DNA of 34,371 nt from JACQGD01 sp045628725 (lineage in GTDB: Bacteria; Patescibacteriota; Saccharimonadia; Saccharimonadales; Saccharimonadaceae): assembly GCA_045628725.1 (NCBI GenBank), contig JAZQPT010000008.1, positions 1 through 34,371 of the forward strand, in the 5' to 3' direction. Below, one piece after another: positions 23,155 through 30,575 of this stretch. The number at the start of each line of letters is the position of its first letter. The first letter of the stretch is position 1. A model generated the notes under the pieces. It was not told where the DNA came from and searched no databases. It saw nothing but the letters and a program-made list of their open reading frames with translations. Both the position numbers and the translations under genes were made by a program.

Positions 23155-23770
23155 ATTATTTAAAACTCAGACTAAAAGTGAAGTGCAGTCAGACAGATGG
23201 ATTTTTGCTACGATGCTTACGTTTGGCATTATCGGATTGATCGCTAGTTTTGTATTATCGGTCGAAGAAATTCATCTTTTACAAAATCCAGACAGTATCC
23301 TCAGCTGTACGTTTAATCTTGTACTTAACTGCGCTACCGTTATGAAGACATGGCAGGCGAGTGTGTTTGGGTTCCCGAACATGTTTATCGGGCTGATGGG
23401 CTTTCCAATGGTAATTATGATTGCCTCACTCGGGTTATCTAATGTACAGCTACCTCGTTGGTTCTTGACTGGTGCGCAGATAGGATTCGTACTCTTTACG
23501 CTCTTTGCCTACTGGCTGTTCTTTAGTAGCGTATACGTTATTCAGGTACTATGTCCGTGGTGCCTCGTAGTAACATTCAGTATGACAATGCTATCGGCAA
23601 CGATCACGCATTATAATCTACGGGAAAATACGTTTGGTTTTTCTGCAAAAAATAATAAAGCCATTCAAGAGTTTTTATTTAAAGATTACGACAAGCTCGT
23701 TATAGCAATTTGGGTAGTGCTGCTTACAGCGTTGGTCTTTTTGAAATTCGGTGATGCATTATTTGCCTAA
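23144..23770 (+). CDS. Vitamin K epoxide reductase (VKOR) family membrane protein
   Basis: The 208-aa protein has about five membrane segments (near 20-41, 78-98, 107-130, 132-155, 183-203). VKOR signatures are loop cysteines Cys55 and Cys63 (SCTFNLVLNCATV), a Ser73 in TWQASVFGFPNMFIG, and the active-site CPWC (137-140). VKOR passes electrons from disulphide-forming partners to quinone, so this protein likely drives disulphide formation on the outer face. The expected fused or adjacent thioredoxin with CxxC is not present here; the neighbour lacks it. Confidence 0.9.
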   Translation: MFNRLFKTQTKSEVQSDRWIFATMLTFGIIGLIASFVLSVEEIHLLQNPDSILSCTFNLVLNCATVMKTWQASVFGFPNMFIGLMGFPMVIMIASLGLSNVQLPRWFLTGAQIGFVLFTLFAYWLFFSSVYVIQVLCPWCLVVTFSMTMLSATITHYNLRENTFGFSAKNNKAIQEFLFKDYDKLVIAIWVVLLTALVFLKFGDALFA

Positions 23771-23779
23771 ATAAAAGTT

Positions 23780-23806
23780 ATACCGCAGAGGATATCTGCG
23801 GTATTT
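23780..23806 (+). terminator. Hairpin after the VKOR gene
   Basis: ATACCGCAG (23780-23788) pairs with CTGCGGTAT (23796-23804) across seven bases. Only three T follow, so termination may be weak. Confidence 0.5.
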
Positions 23807-23818
23807 AGCTGCCACCAC

Positions 23819-23847
23819 TTGAGATAGACGTTTAAAAGGTGTAATAT
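23819..23847 (+). promoter_or_regulatory. ileS promoter
   Basis: TTGAGA (23819-23824), a 17-nt spacer and TAATAT (23842-23847), with the start near 23854 just ahead of the T-box. Confidence 0.55.
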
Positions 23848-23853
23848 TATAGA

Positions 23854-24048
23854 GAAACATTGTATCGAACGTGCATGAGCGGCTATCATCCGCGAAGTTT
23901 TGAGAAGAAATCCTACGGGAAACTAGACCTCGACGTGAACGCTACGTAAAAGCGAGCAACTAAGCGCTAAAAGAATCACTTCTTTTGGAAGTCAGATGGA
24001 ACCACCCGAACAGGGTTCTGACATTCGAGAGAAGTGATTTTTTATTTT
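23854..24048 (+). promoter_or_regulatory. T-box riboswitch controlling ileS
   Basis: The ~195-nt leader has T-box elements in order. A short hairpin GCGG/CCGC (23879-23882 with 23890-23893) has a 7-nt loop CTATCAT containing ATC (23885-23887), the Ile codon. An AGTTT/AAACT stem (23896-23900 with 23920-23924) follows, then an H-type pseudoknot (ACGT 23933-23936 with 23944-23947; CGCT 23940-23943 with AGCG 23951-23954). The antiterminator has A1 GTCAGA/TCTGAC (23991-23996 with 24017-24022), the exact 7-nt bulge TGGAACC (23997-24003, consensus UGGNACC), and A2 ACCC/GGGT (24004-24007 with 24013-24016). A further stem AATCACTTCT/AGAAGTGATT (23974-23983 with 24030-24039) and T-run form the terminator-like part. 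Uncharged tRNA-Ile should raise ileS expression. Confidence 0.9.
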
Positions 24049-24066
24049 AACTAAAAAGGAGCAAGC

Positions 24067-26934
24067 ATGAAATTTAAAGCAAACACCCGCCGACGAGCAT
24101 TAGAATATGAGAAAGCTCTGGTTGAGCAATGGAAGCAAAACAAGACTTTTGAAAAATCAGTCGAGCAGCGACCGGCTAGTAACAGTTACGTATTTTACGA
24201 CGGCCCTCCGTTCATTTCTGGTGTGCCGCACCACGGAACGCTGCTGAGTAGTATCGTCAAAGATGCAGTGCCGCGCTATCAAACGATGAAGGGTAAACAC
24301 GTCGAGCGTGTTTGGGGCTGGGACGCGCACGGTCTGCCGGCTGAACGCTACACCGAAAAGAAACTCGGTATTCATTCGCGCCAAGAAGTGATTGAGTATG
24401 GCATCGAAAAGTACATTACTGCCACACGCGCAAACATGCTCGAAACAAGTAGTGCATGGGAAGAAGTGATTGATCGTATTGGTCGTTGGGTCGACTTTAA
24501 GGGTGCATACAAAACCATGGACAAAGAGTACATGGAATCTATTTGGTGGGCGTTTAAGACGCTCTACGAAAAAGGCAAAATCTACGAAGGCGAAAAGGTA
24601 TTAATGTACTGTACGCTTGATGCCACGCCGCTTTCAAAAGCCGAAGTAACGATGGATGCTGGGGCATATCAGGATGTGACTGATCCAAGCGTGTATACAA
24701 AATTTCATCTTACCGACGGAACAACGCTTCTTGCATGGACGACAACACCATGGACGCTTCCGGCGAATACTGCTCTTGCGGTAAATCCAAGTATTATTTA
24801 TGTCGAAGTAGAACTAGCGGGTGAAAGATTAGTGCTTGCAAAAGAACTCGCTGCGACAGTTTTGACGGATGAAAAGCATAAACCACTCGATTATTCGGTG
24901 GTGCGAGAATTTTCTGGTGCAGAGCTTGTCGGTAAATCATATAACCCACTATTTACGGGGCATGAAGCAGAACAGGCACATAAAATCTGGGCAGCAGATT
25001 ACGTCACGACCGAATCTGGTACGGGAATTGTTCACATCGCCCCAGCATACGGCGAAGAAGACTTTGCGCTTGCTCGTAAAGAGAAAATCCCTGTTGTTCA
25101 CGTGATTGACGAAAACGGTGAATACAGCGAAACAGAGTGGAAGGGCAGTAATGTCTGGGAAATCAACAAAACAATCGCCAAGACACTACTAGAGCGCGGT
25201 GTTGTATGGAAAATTGATTACATCCGCCACAGCTACCCGCACTGTCACCGTTGTGGTACGAAACTTATGTACCGCGCACACCCGAGCTGGTTTATGGATA
25301 TCGAATCACAGCGCGAGCAGATGCTCGAACAAAACGGCGATATCAACTGGTTCCCGTCGCATGTAAAAAATGGTCGTTTCGCAAAGACGATCGAAAGTGC
25401 ACCAGATTGGAATATTTCGCGTGATCGATTCTGGGCAACGGCAATGCCAGTATGGAAGGGTACCGATAAAGACGGCAAAGAGCACGTAAAGGTAATCGGC
25501 AGCTACGCAGAACTTAAAGAACTGAGTGGTGTAGAGCTTGAAGATTATCACCGTCCATGGATCGATGAAGTGAAGTTTACTGTCGACGGCGTAGAATACA
25601 CCCGTATCGATAAAGTAATGGATAGCTGGTTCGAAGCGGGTAGTATGCCGTTTGCACAGTTCCATTATCCGTTTGAAAACAAGCAAAAATTCGAAGCGAA
25701 TTTCCCCGGCGACTTTATTGTTGAATATATCGGTCAGGTGCGTGCGTGGTTCTACTATATGCACAGTATGAGCGTGGCACTATTTGGTGAAAATTCATTC
25801 AAGAACGTTATTGTTACTGGCAATGTTGCAGGTAATGATGGTCGCAAGATGAGCAAAAGCTACGGCAATTACACCGATCCAAATGAGCTGATGGATAAAT
25901 TCTCTGCCGACTCGCTACGATTCTTGCTGCTCTCAAGCCCACTGCTCAACGGTGAAGATTTTACACTGCAGGACAAAGACGTTGGTGACGTTGCGCGCAA
26001 GCTCAGCATGATTTGGAATATGTATGATTTCTTTACGATGTACGCCGAAGTAGATGGCTGGGAGTTCACCGGAGAAATCGCTGATCCTTCACAAGATCTA
26101 ACAAATCCACTCGATCAATGGATTGTGAGCCGTGTGCACCAGCTAAACGCCGAAGTCGAAAAGCATATGGATGCTTACGACTTGCCGAATGCTATGGCGC
26201 CAATTCTGCCATTTATCGAAGACGCTAGTAACTGGTTTGTGCGTCGCAGTCGTCGCCGATTCTGGAAAAGCGAAGACGATGGCGACAAAAACAACGCCTA
26301 CCGTACACTTCACTACGTGCTAGTGCACCTATCGCAGATCATGGCGCCGTTTACGCCGTTCCTAGCCGAAGAGCTATATCAAAAGCTCACCGACGGCGAA
26401 AGTGTTCACTTGCTTGACTGGCCACAAGCAGGGCACGTTAATGAACTCGTTGTTAATGACATGGAGACGGTTCGCGAGTATGTTAATCAGGCGTTAAGTC
26501 TGCGAGCAAAAGAACGAATTAAAATTCGTCAGCCGCTCGCAAGCGTGACTGTGCCGACACTTGGCGAATTCGTTAGTTTTGAAGATATTCTCACCGAAGA
26601 GCTAAATGTCAAAAAAGTAGTTCAGGGTGACGAACTGGCACTTGATTTTACACTAACGCCAGAACTGAAGCGTGAGGGGCTGATGCGCGAAGTGGTACGA
26701 CATGTACAATCGGCGCGTAAGGCAGCAGGGTTGAATGTTGATGACCGTATTGTACTTAGCCTTATGGTGCTGCCAGGCAGTGACTCTGACGAGCTCGAAA
26801 AATCAATCGAAGAACACTCAAAAGCGATAGAAACCGAAACACTTACACAAAAATTCGCAGATGTTCAGGACGGGTACGATACTACCGTTAAAATCGAGAA
26901 CATGGAACTGCGGATATGCCTCAAGAAAGCGTAG
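24067..26934 (+). CDS. ileS: Isoleucyl-tRNA synthetase
   Basis: The 955-aa class I synthetase attaches Ile to tRNA-Ile. It has the HIGH region as VPHHGTLLSS (His55-Thr58), GWDAHGLPAE, the editing domain (about 190-400: WTTTPWTLPANTALAV, GTGIVHIAPAYGEEDF), a zinc pair in PHCHRCGTKL (Cys393, Cys396), KMSKS (594-598) and the anticodon domain. The CHRCGTKLMYRAHPSWF block resembles the eukaryote-like (type 2) IleRS, known to be less sensitive to mupirocin; that is inference here. The HIGH motif reads HHGT, so the fourth His is replaced. AAGGAG lies seven bases before the ATG. The T-box leader with an Ile codon agrees with the assignment. Confidence 0.95.
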   Translation: MKFKANTRRRALEYEKALVEQWKQNKTFEKSVEQRPASNSYVFYDGPPFISGVPHHGTLLSSIVKDAVPRYQTMKGKHVERVWGWDAHGLPAERYTEKKLGIHSRQEVIEYGIEKYITATRANMLETSSAWEEVIDRIGRWVDFKGAYKTMDKEYMESIWWAFKTLYEKGKIYEGEKVLMYCTLDATPLSKAEVTMDAGAYQDVTDPSVYTKFHLTDGTTLLAWTTTPWTLPANTALAVNPSIIYVEVELAGERLVLAKELAATVLTDEKHKPLDYSVVREFSGAELVGKSYNPLFTGHEAEQAHKIWAADYVTTESGTGIVHIAPAYGEEDFALARKEKIPVVHVIDENGEYSETEWKGSNVWEINKTIAKTLLERGVVWKIDYIRHSYPHCHRCGTKLMYRAHPSWFMDIESQREQMLEQNGDINWFPSHVKNGRFAKTIESAPDWNISRDRFWATAMPVWKGTDKDGKEHVKVIGSYAELKELSGVELEDYHRPWIDEVKFTVDGVEYTRIDKVMDSWFEAGSMPFAQFHYPFENKQKFEANFPGDFIVEYIGQVRAWFYYMHSMSVALFGENSFKNVIVTGNVAGNDGRKMSKSYGNYTDPNELMDKFSADSLRFLLLSSPLLNGEDFTLQDKDVGDVARKLSMIWNMYDFFTMYAEVDGWEFTGEIADPSQDLTNPLDQWIVSRVHQLNAEVEKHMDAYDLPNAMAPILPFIEDASNWFVRRSRRRFWKSEDDGDKNNAYRTLHYVLVHLSQIMAPFTPFLAEELYQKLTDGESVHLLDWPQAGHVNELVVNDMETVREYVNQALSLRAKERIKIRQPLASVTVPTLGEFVSFEDILTEELNVKKVVQGDELALDFTLTPELKREGLMREVVRHVQSARKAAGLNVDDRIVLSLMVLPGSDSDELEKSIEEHSKAIETETLTQKFADVQDGYDTTVKIENMELRICLKKA

Positions 26935-26978
26935 TCCATCCGCGCGTTGTGGCTATGCTGTCAAACTGATGTAGTGCG

Positions 26979-27021
26979 AAACAAAATAACACCCACTGAT
27001 TATGCGGGTGTTATTTTGTTT
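26979..27021. terminator. Bidirectional terminator between ileS and hydrolase
   Basis: A 16-bp perfect stem (26979-26994 with 27006-27021, from AAACAAAATAACACCC) around an 11-nt loop, with A-rich 5' and T-rich 3' ends in the stem. It can end transcripts of the convergent ileS and hydrolase genes. Confidence 0.9.
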
Positions 27022-27108
27022 ATATTCTTGGCACTGCGTAATGACTATCAGGCTCGGTTACGACGGCCGTGTTAATGCTGATGATTCTTTTACTATTAGA
27101 TGCTAAAG

Positions 27109-27909
27109 CTAAGACTGCAGTAATGCCATGCCGGTACGTAGTGTAGTGCGTATATTGCGCTGCTGAAATTCTTGGCGCGTTTGTGCGGTAACGTCTCGTG
27201 CGGCGGACAGGTGGAGTGAATGACCAGTGCGCGGTAATAGATGCAAGTTCTGGGGATGTGCCGCAGTAGACTGTTGCAGCTGCGAGATGTCGGCTATAGC
27301 TGGGGTGTTCCAGTCACGCTCGCCGGCAATCAGGGCAAGTTTACCTAATTCGTGGAGCTCCGTCATACTATCGATGAGATCAGGTGATCCCAGTGTTTCG
27401 TCTAGATAAGCACTAGGTAGCTGCGCGTCAACGGTTTGAGCTATACTTATATCGAAATCGCGAGTATTGCCCGCGAGTACTTTTAGTCGCATGATTGTGT
27501 CGTTCTGGTGACGGCGTGCGCGTGATTCTGGTCGCGATACGACGATATCTGGACGAGTGGCAGGGGAAAGAATTACTCCAGCGGTAGGACGCTTGTTATC
27601 GATGTTATCGCGCAGGTAGTTGATGGTGGCAATACTGCCAATACACTGCGATACGAGCAATACCGGCTGCTGCTCGGGGAGCGTGTCAATTGCTTGAGTG
27701 ATCATGTCCCGCTGCTCTGACGGAGGGTAGACTCGCGGATCTGGCTGTGCGAGGTCGGTGCAGCCGTGAATAGGGAGATAGGGGATATCTGCGTCTTCAA
27801 GTTGGCTACGTACCATGCGAAAAGCGACAGAGCCAGTGTCTAGATGGCATCCGCCACCGCCCACTGCTATAACGAGTGGCTTTTCCGGATTATTCCCGCG
27901 AATATTCAT
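27109..27909 (-). CDS. Alpha/beta hydrolase-like protein with Cys nucleophile
   Basis: The 266-aa protein has an alpha/beta-hydrolase core: first strand and Gly-rich turn VIAVGGGGCH, nucleophile elbow VSQCIGS with Cys89 in place of Ser, Asp199 in IAGERDWNTP and His230 in RTGHSLHLS. A Cys-Asp-His triad is known in dienelactone hydrolases; that this protein is one of them is not shown. No signal peptide or membrane segment. The -10 TATAAT is six bases before the ATG, so leaderless. It is divergent from another alpha/beta hydrolase gene. Confidence 0.78.
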   Translation of the reverse strand: MNIRGNNPEKPLVIAVGGGGCHLDTGSVAFRMVRSQLEDADIPYLPIHGCTDLAQPDPRVYPPSEQRDMITQAIDTLPEQQPVLLVSQCIGSIATINYLRDNIDNKRPTAGVILSPATRPDIVVSRPESRARRHQNDTIMRLKVLAGNTRDFDISIAQTVDAQLPSAYLDETLGSPDLIDSMTELHELGKLALIAGERDWNTPAIADISQLQQSTAAHPQNLHLLPRTGHSLHLSAARDVTAQTRQEFQQRNIRTTLRTGMALLQS

Positions 27910-27915
27910 CTTTTT

Positions 27916-27921
27916 ATTATA
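27916..27921 (-). promoter_or_regulatory. -10 element of the minus-strand hydrolase, leaderless
   Basis: TATAAT on the minus strand (27921-27916), six nt before ATG 27909. Confidence 0.62.
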
Positions 27922-27949
27922 ACACTTTATGCACTACACAGCAAGAGTG

Positions 27950-27955
27950 TATACT
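27950..27955 (+). promoter_or_regulatory. -10 element of the plus-strand hydrolase, leaderless
   Basis: TATACT (27950-27955) is seven nt before ATG 27963. With the minus-strand element it forms a short divergent promoter region of about 50 bp. Confidence 0.62.
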
Positions 27956-27962
27956 AGTGAAT

Positions 27963-28577
27963 ATGAACAAATCTGCGATCATAGTACATGGCAAACCATC
28001 TCGTCTGTCGTATGAAAACCCCGACCTTCCTAGCGCGAGCAATAGTATATGGTTGCCGTGGCTGCAGCAACAGTTATTACTGAGGGATTATGACGCGCAG
28101 ACCCCCGAAATGCTACGGGCTTATCAGCCGGATTATACGATATGGAAAAAGACATTTGAGCGGTATCAGATTACGCCAGATACACTGCTGATAGGGCATA
28201 GTTGCGGCGGCGGATTCTTGGTGCAGTGGCTCAGCGAGCATCCTGAGGTGCGAGTGGGTGGTGTGTACTTGGTGGCGCCAGCTTTTGGCGACACATTGAC
28301 GCCCGATGCTCGTTACGACGAACCTCTCCTCGGTGGTTTCTTCGACTTTACGCCAGACCCGTTACTTCAAGAACGGATAGGTCAGCTTCATTTACTTATG
28401 TCGGACAATGACAGTGTGCGCGTCGATGCAACGGTTGCGCTCATACGCGCAAACTATAGTGATTTGAACGTACATAATTTTTCTGGAGCGGGGCATTTTA
28501 CGCGCGACAAAGATGATCAAACTAAATCGATATTCCCAGAGCTACTCGACATCATCGATGCGAGTATACTGCGCTAA
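27963..28577 (+). CDS. Serine alpha/beta hydrolase (RBBP9/YdeN-like)
   Basis: The 204-aa protein has GHSCGG with nucleophile Ser80, an Asp150 in LMSDNDSVR and His178 in GAGHFT, in the order and spacing of the small RBBP9/YdeN serine hydrolase family. The start KSAIIVHGKPS supplies the oxyanion HG. Substrate unknown. ATG 27963 is set by a -10 seven bases upstream. The VanZ-like gene begins two bases after its stop. Confidence 0.85.
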   Translation: MNKSAIIVHGKPSRLSYENPDLPSASNSIWLPWLQQQLLLRDYDAQTPEMLRAYQPDYTIWKKTFERYQITPDTLLIGHSCGGGFLVQWLSEHPEVRVGGVYLVAPAFGDTLTPDARYDEPLLGGFFDFTPDPLLQERIGQLHLLMSDNDSVRVDATVALIRANYSDLNVHNFSGAGHFTRDKDDQTKSIFPELLDIIDASILR

Positions 28578-28579
28578 CT

Positions 28580-29041
28580 ATGCCTAGATTATTATTCAGT
28601 TATGCGTTGCTACTTAGCTGGATGGCAATGATTTTTATACTGTCGAGTGAAGGTCATAGTGTATCGAGTGGACGCAGTGACGCTATCGTTCACACGTTAC
28701 AATCGATAGGTATTACAGGGCAAACAGATCTTTTAACGTTTATGACGCGCAAGGCCGCGCATACAGTGGCCTATTTTATACTTGGAGTGTTAGCACTTAA
28801 TGTCGTTCGCCAGTATCAACTACCGAGAAAATTCACACTTCTGATAAGCGTTGGGGTAGTGGTGTTGTATGCAGCAAGCGACGAACTGCATCAATTATAC
28901 GTACCAGGCCGTAGTGGCGAGATACGCGATGTTCTTATCGACAGCGTTGCCGGTTTATTAGGGGTACTGCTTGCATACTGTATATATTCAAGATACCAGA
29001 GTTCCTCTGTATCCTTGGTGAAAAATTTCATAGCGCGGTAG
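28580..29041 (+). CDS. VanZ-like membrane protein
   Basis: The 153-aa protein has four predicted membrane helices (about 5-22, 62-80, 86-104, 122-141) and VanZ family motifs: MTRKAAHTVAYFILG and SDELHQLYVPGRSGEIRDVLIDSVAGLLGVLL. VanZ is known for low-level teicoplanin resistance; the role of chromosomal relatives is unknown. It follows the hydrolase gene by two bases and should be translated with it. Confidence 0.9.
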   Translation: MPRLLFSYALLLSWMAMIFILSSEGHSVSSGRSDAIVHTLQSIGITGQTDLLTFMTRKAAHTVAYFILGVLALNVVRQYQLPRKFTLLISVGVVVLYAASDELHQLYVPGRSGEIRDVLIDSVAGLLGVLLAYCIYSRYQSSSVSLVKNFIAR

Positions 29042-29082
29042 TATTGTTCGACGTACACTGATAGTACAAAGGAGACGTGGTT

Positions 29083-29313
29083 ATGCCATATAATAACACT
29101 TCAGAATTGCCTGCCAGTGTGCGAAATGTACTTCCAGCTCATGCACAAGATATTTACAAAGCAGCGTTTAATAGCGCGTACGATGAATACAAAAACGCAG
29201 ACGATAGAAAACAGCATAGTGATCGTGAAGAAACTGCACATCGCGTTGCGTGGAGTGCGGTAAAGGCCAAGTACAAGAAAGGGAGCGATAATAAGTGGCA
29301 TCCAAAGAGTTAG
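29083..29313 (+). CDS. ChaB family small protein
   Basis: The 76-aa protein matches ChaB in size and pattern: LPASVRNVLPAHAQDIYKAAFNSAYDEY and AHRVAWSAVKAKYKK. Despite its naming after cation transport in E. coli, the role of ChaB is not settled. AAAGGAG (29068-29074) lies eight bases before ATG 29083; a GTG at 29077 is less well spaced. It overlaps the glycosylase gene by 19 nt and is probably coupled to it. Confidence 0.87.
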   Translation: MPYNNTSELPASVRNVLPAHAQDIYKAAFNSAYDEYKNADDRKQHSDREETAHRVAWSAVKAKYKKGSDNKWHPKS

Positions 29314-29867
29314 ACTTTCTAAACGGTATTGCAAGCAATGTAGCACCAAGGTTACTAGGTTGCATCATAGAACGTGATATCGACGGTTGTACACTGCGAG
29401 GTATGATTGTCGAGACCGAAGCTTACGATCAAACAGATGTCGCGAGCCATAGCTATAACGGACAAACCCCGCGAACAAAAGTAATGTTCGGACCAGCCGG
29501 TCAATTATATGTATATTTTACCTACGGCATGCACTATTGTTGCAACATTGTTGTAGGCGAGCAGGGGTATGGTTCGGCAGTGCTGATTCGCGCAGTTGAG
29601 CCGCTCGATGGTCAAGAATATATGTTAGAGCAGCGAGGCAGAGGAGGGTATGAGCTTACCAACGGTCCCGCTAAATTATGCCAAGCATTACGTATCGGTA
29701 AAGAACAAAACGGTGTCGACGTACGCAGTGGCGAAGTCAGGCTGATTGCCGCACCAAAATTACCGTCGACTAAAATAACTCAGACCACACGCATCGGAAT
29801 TAGCGAAGGTAAAGAAGTTCCCTGGCGGTTTTATATCACCGATAATCCATGGGTATCAAAGAAATAA
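29295..29867 (+). CDS. mpg: 3-methyladenine DNA glycosylase (AAG/MPG family)
   Basis: The 190-aa monofunctional glycosylase removes alkylated purines and leaves an AP site. Motifs are RLLGCII, IVETEAYDQTDVASHSYNGQTPRTKVMFG with the catalytic Glu in VETEAY (40-42), LYVYFTYGMHYCCNIV and NGPAKLCQAL. The start is GTG 29295 with AGGGAG about ten bases upstream, inside the end of the ChaB gene. Its stop is directly adjacent, with zero gap, to the stop of the convergent SRAP gene. Confidence 0.93.
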   Translation: MASKELDFLNGIASNVAPRLLGCIIERDIDGCTLRGMIVETEAYDQTDVASHSYNGQTPRTKVMFGPAGQLYVYFTYGMHYCCNIVVGEQGYGSAVLIRAVEPLDGQEYMLEQRGRGGYELTNGPAKLCQALRIGKEQNGVDVRSGEVRLIAAPKLPSTKITQTTRIGISEGKEVPWRFYITDNPWVSKK

Positions 29868-30542
29868 TTAGGCGACAGGAGTGATAAGGTCGGGCGTATT
29901 TACTTTAGTCGAATTGATTGCATCACCAACTTTTGTAATATTCAAGATATCATCTGGGTATGTTTTCATCACCGAATAAAGTGTTCCGATATCGGTAATC
30001 TCTTTATCGAGCCAGATGGCTTCGTCGCTAGGGTCAAGAACGATAGGGCGGACGACTTTTGCGTGCAGTACGCTAGAGTGCGAATCGATTGTAATCACAC
30101 TATACGTTCCCCATTCTTTGCCGTCAGGATCGGTCCATGAACTATACACGCCGGCCATCGCAAACAGTGGGCGATTTTTGAACTGTATAAAATACGGAGT
30201 TTTGCCGTTTTCTGTTTTGTGCCATTCATAAAATCCGTTTGCCGGAATTAAACAACGCTGAGTACGGATTGCTCGTTCCCAGGTTGCCTTTTTAAAGATT
30301 ACTTCTGATCGGACAGCTTGGGTTTTGTAACGAAAGACAGAATTATTGTCTTTGGCGTTTTGTGGAATGAATCCCCATTTTTTACGTTCAAGTTCTGGTT
30401 TGCCGTCGCGTTGTACGACAACGGGCGCGCTATCAGTTGGGCTGATGTTATATTTTCGTTTAGTACCGCTAGGAACGCCACTTGCAAGGTCAAACCTGTC
30501 GCGGAGATTTTCGATTTCAAAGAGTGCATATCGTGCTATCAT
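29868..30542 (-). CDS. SRAP (HMCES/YedK-like) protein lacking catalytic Cys2
   Basis: The 224-aa protein has the SRAP fold pattern: ARYALFEIENLRDRFD, YNISPTDSAPVV, WGFIP, RCLIPANGFYEWHK (Glu106), YSVITIDSHSSVLHAKVVRPIVL (His160). SRAP proteins normally begin MCGRY, and Cys2 forms the crosslink to AP sites after Met is removed. Here the start is MIARY: no Cys2, and the NAR motif near 75 reads QAVR, so Asn is also lost. ATG 30542 is fixed by TATAAT six bases upstream; an in-frame TTG-region start at 30560 would have no Cys either. Lies tail to tail with the AP-site-forming glycosylase. Confidence 0.88.
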   Translation of the reverse strand: MIARYALFEIENLRDRFDLASGVPSGTKRKYNISPTDSAPVVVQRDGKPELERKKWGFIPQNAKDNNSVFRYKTQAVRSEVIFKKATWERAIRTQRCLIPANGFYEWHKTENGKTPYFIQFKNRPLFAMAGVYSSWTDPDGKEWGTYSVITIDSHSSVLHAKVVRPIVLDPSDEAIWLDKEITDIGTLYSVMKTYPDDILNITKVGDAINSTKVNTPDLITPVA

Positions 30543-30548
30543 CTGATC

Positions 30549-30554
30549 ATTATA
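30549..30554 (-). promoter_or_regulatory. -10 element of the SRAP gene, leaderless
   Basis: TATAAT on the minus strand (30554-30549), six nt from ATG 30542, in the 33-nt gap after rsgA. Confidence 0.62.
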
Positions 30555-30575
30555 CAACATTTACCCCTATAAAGG

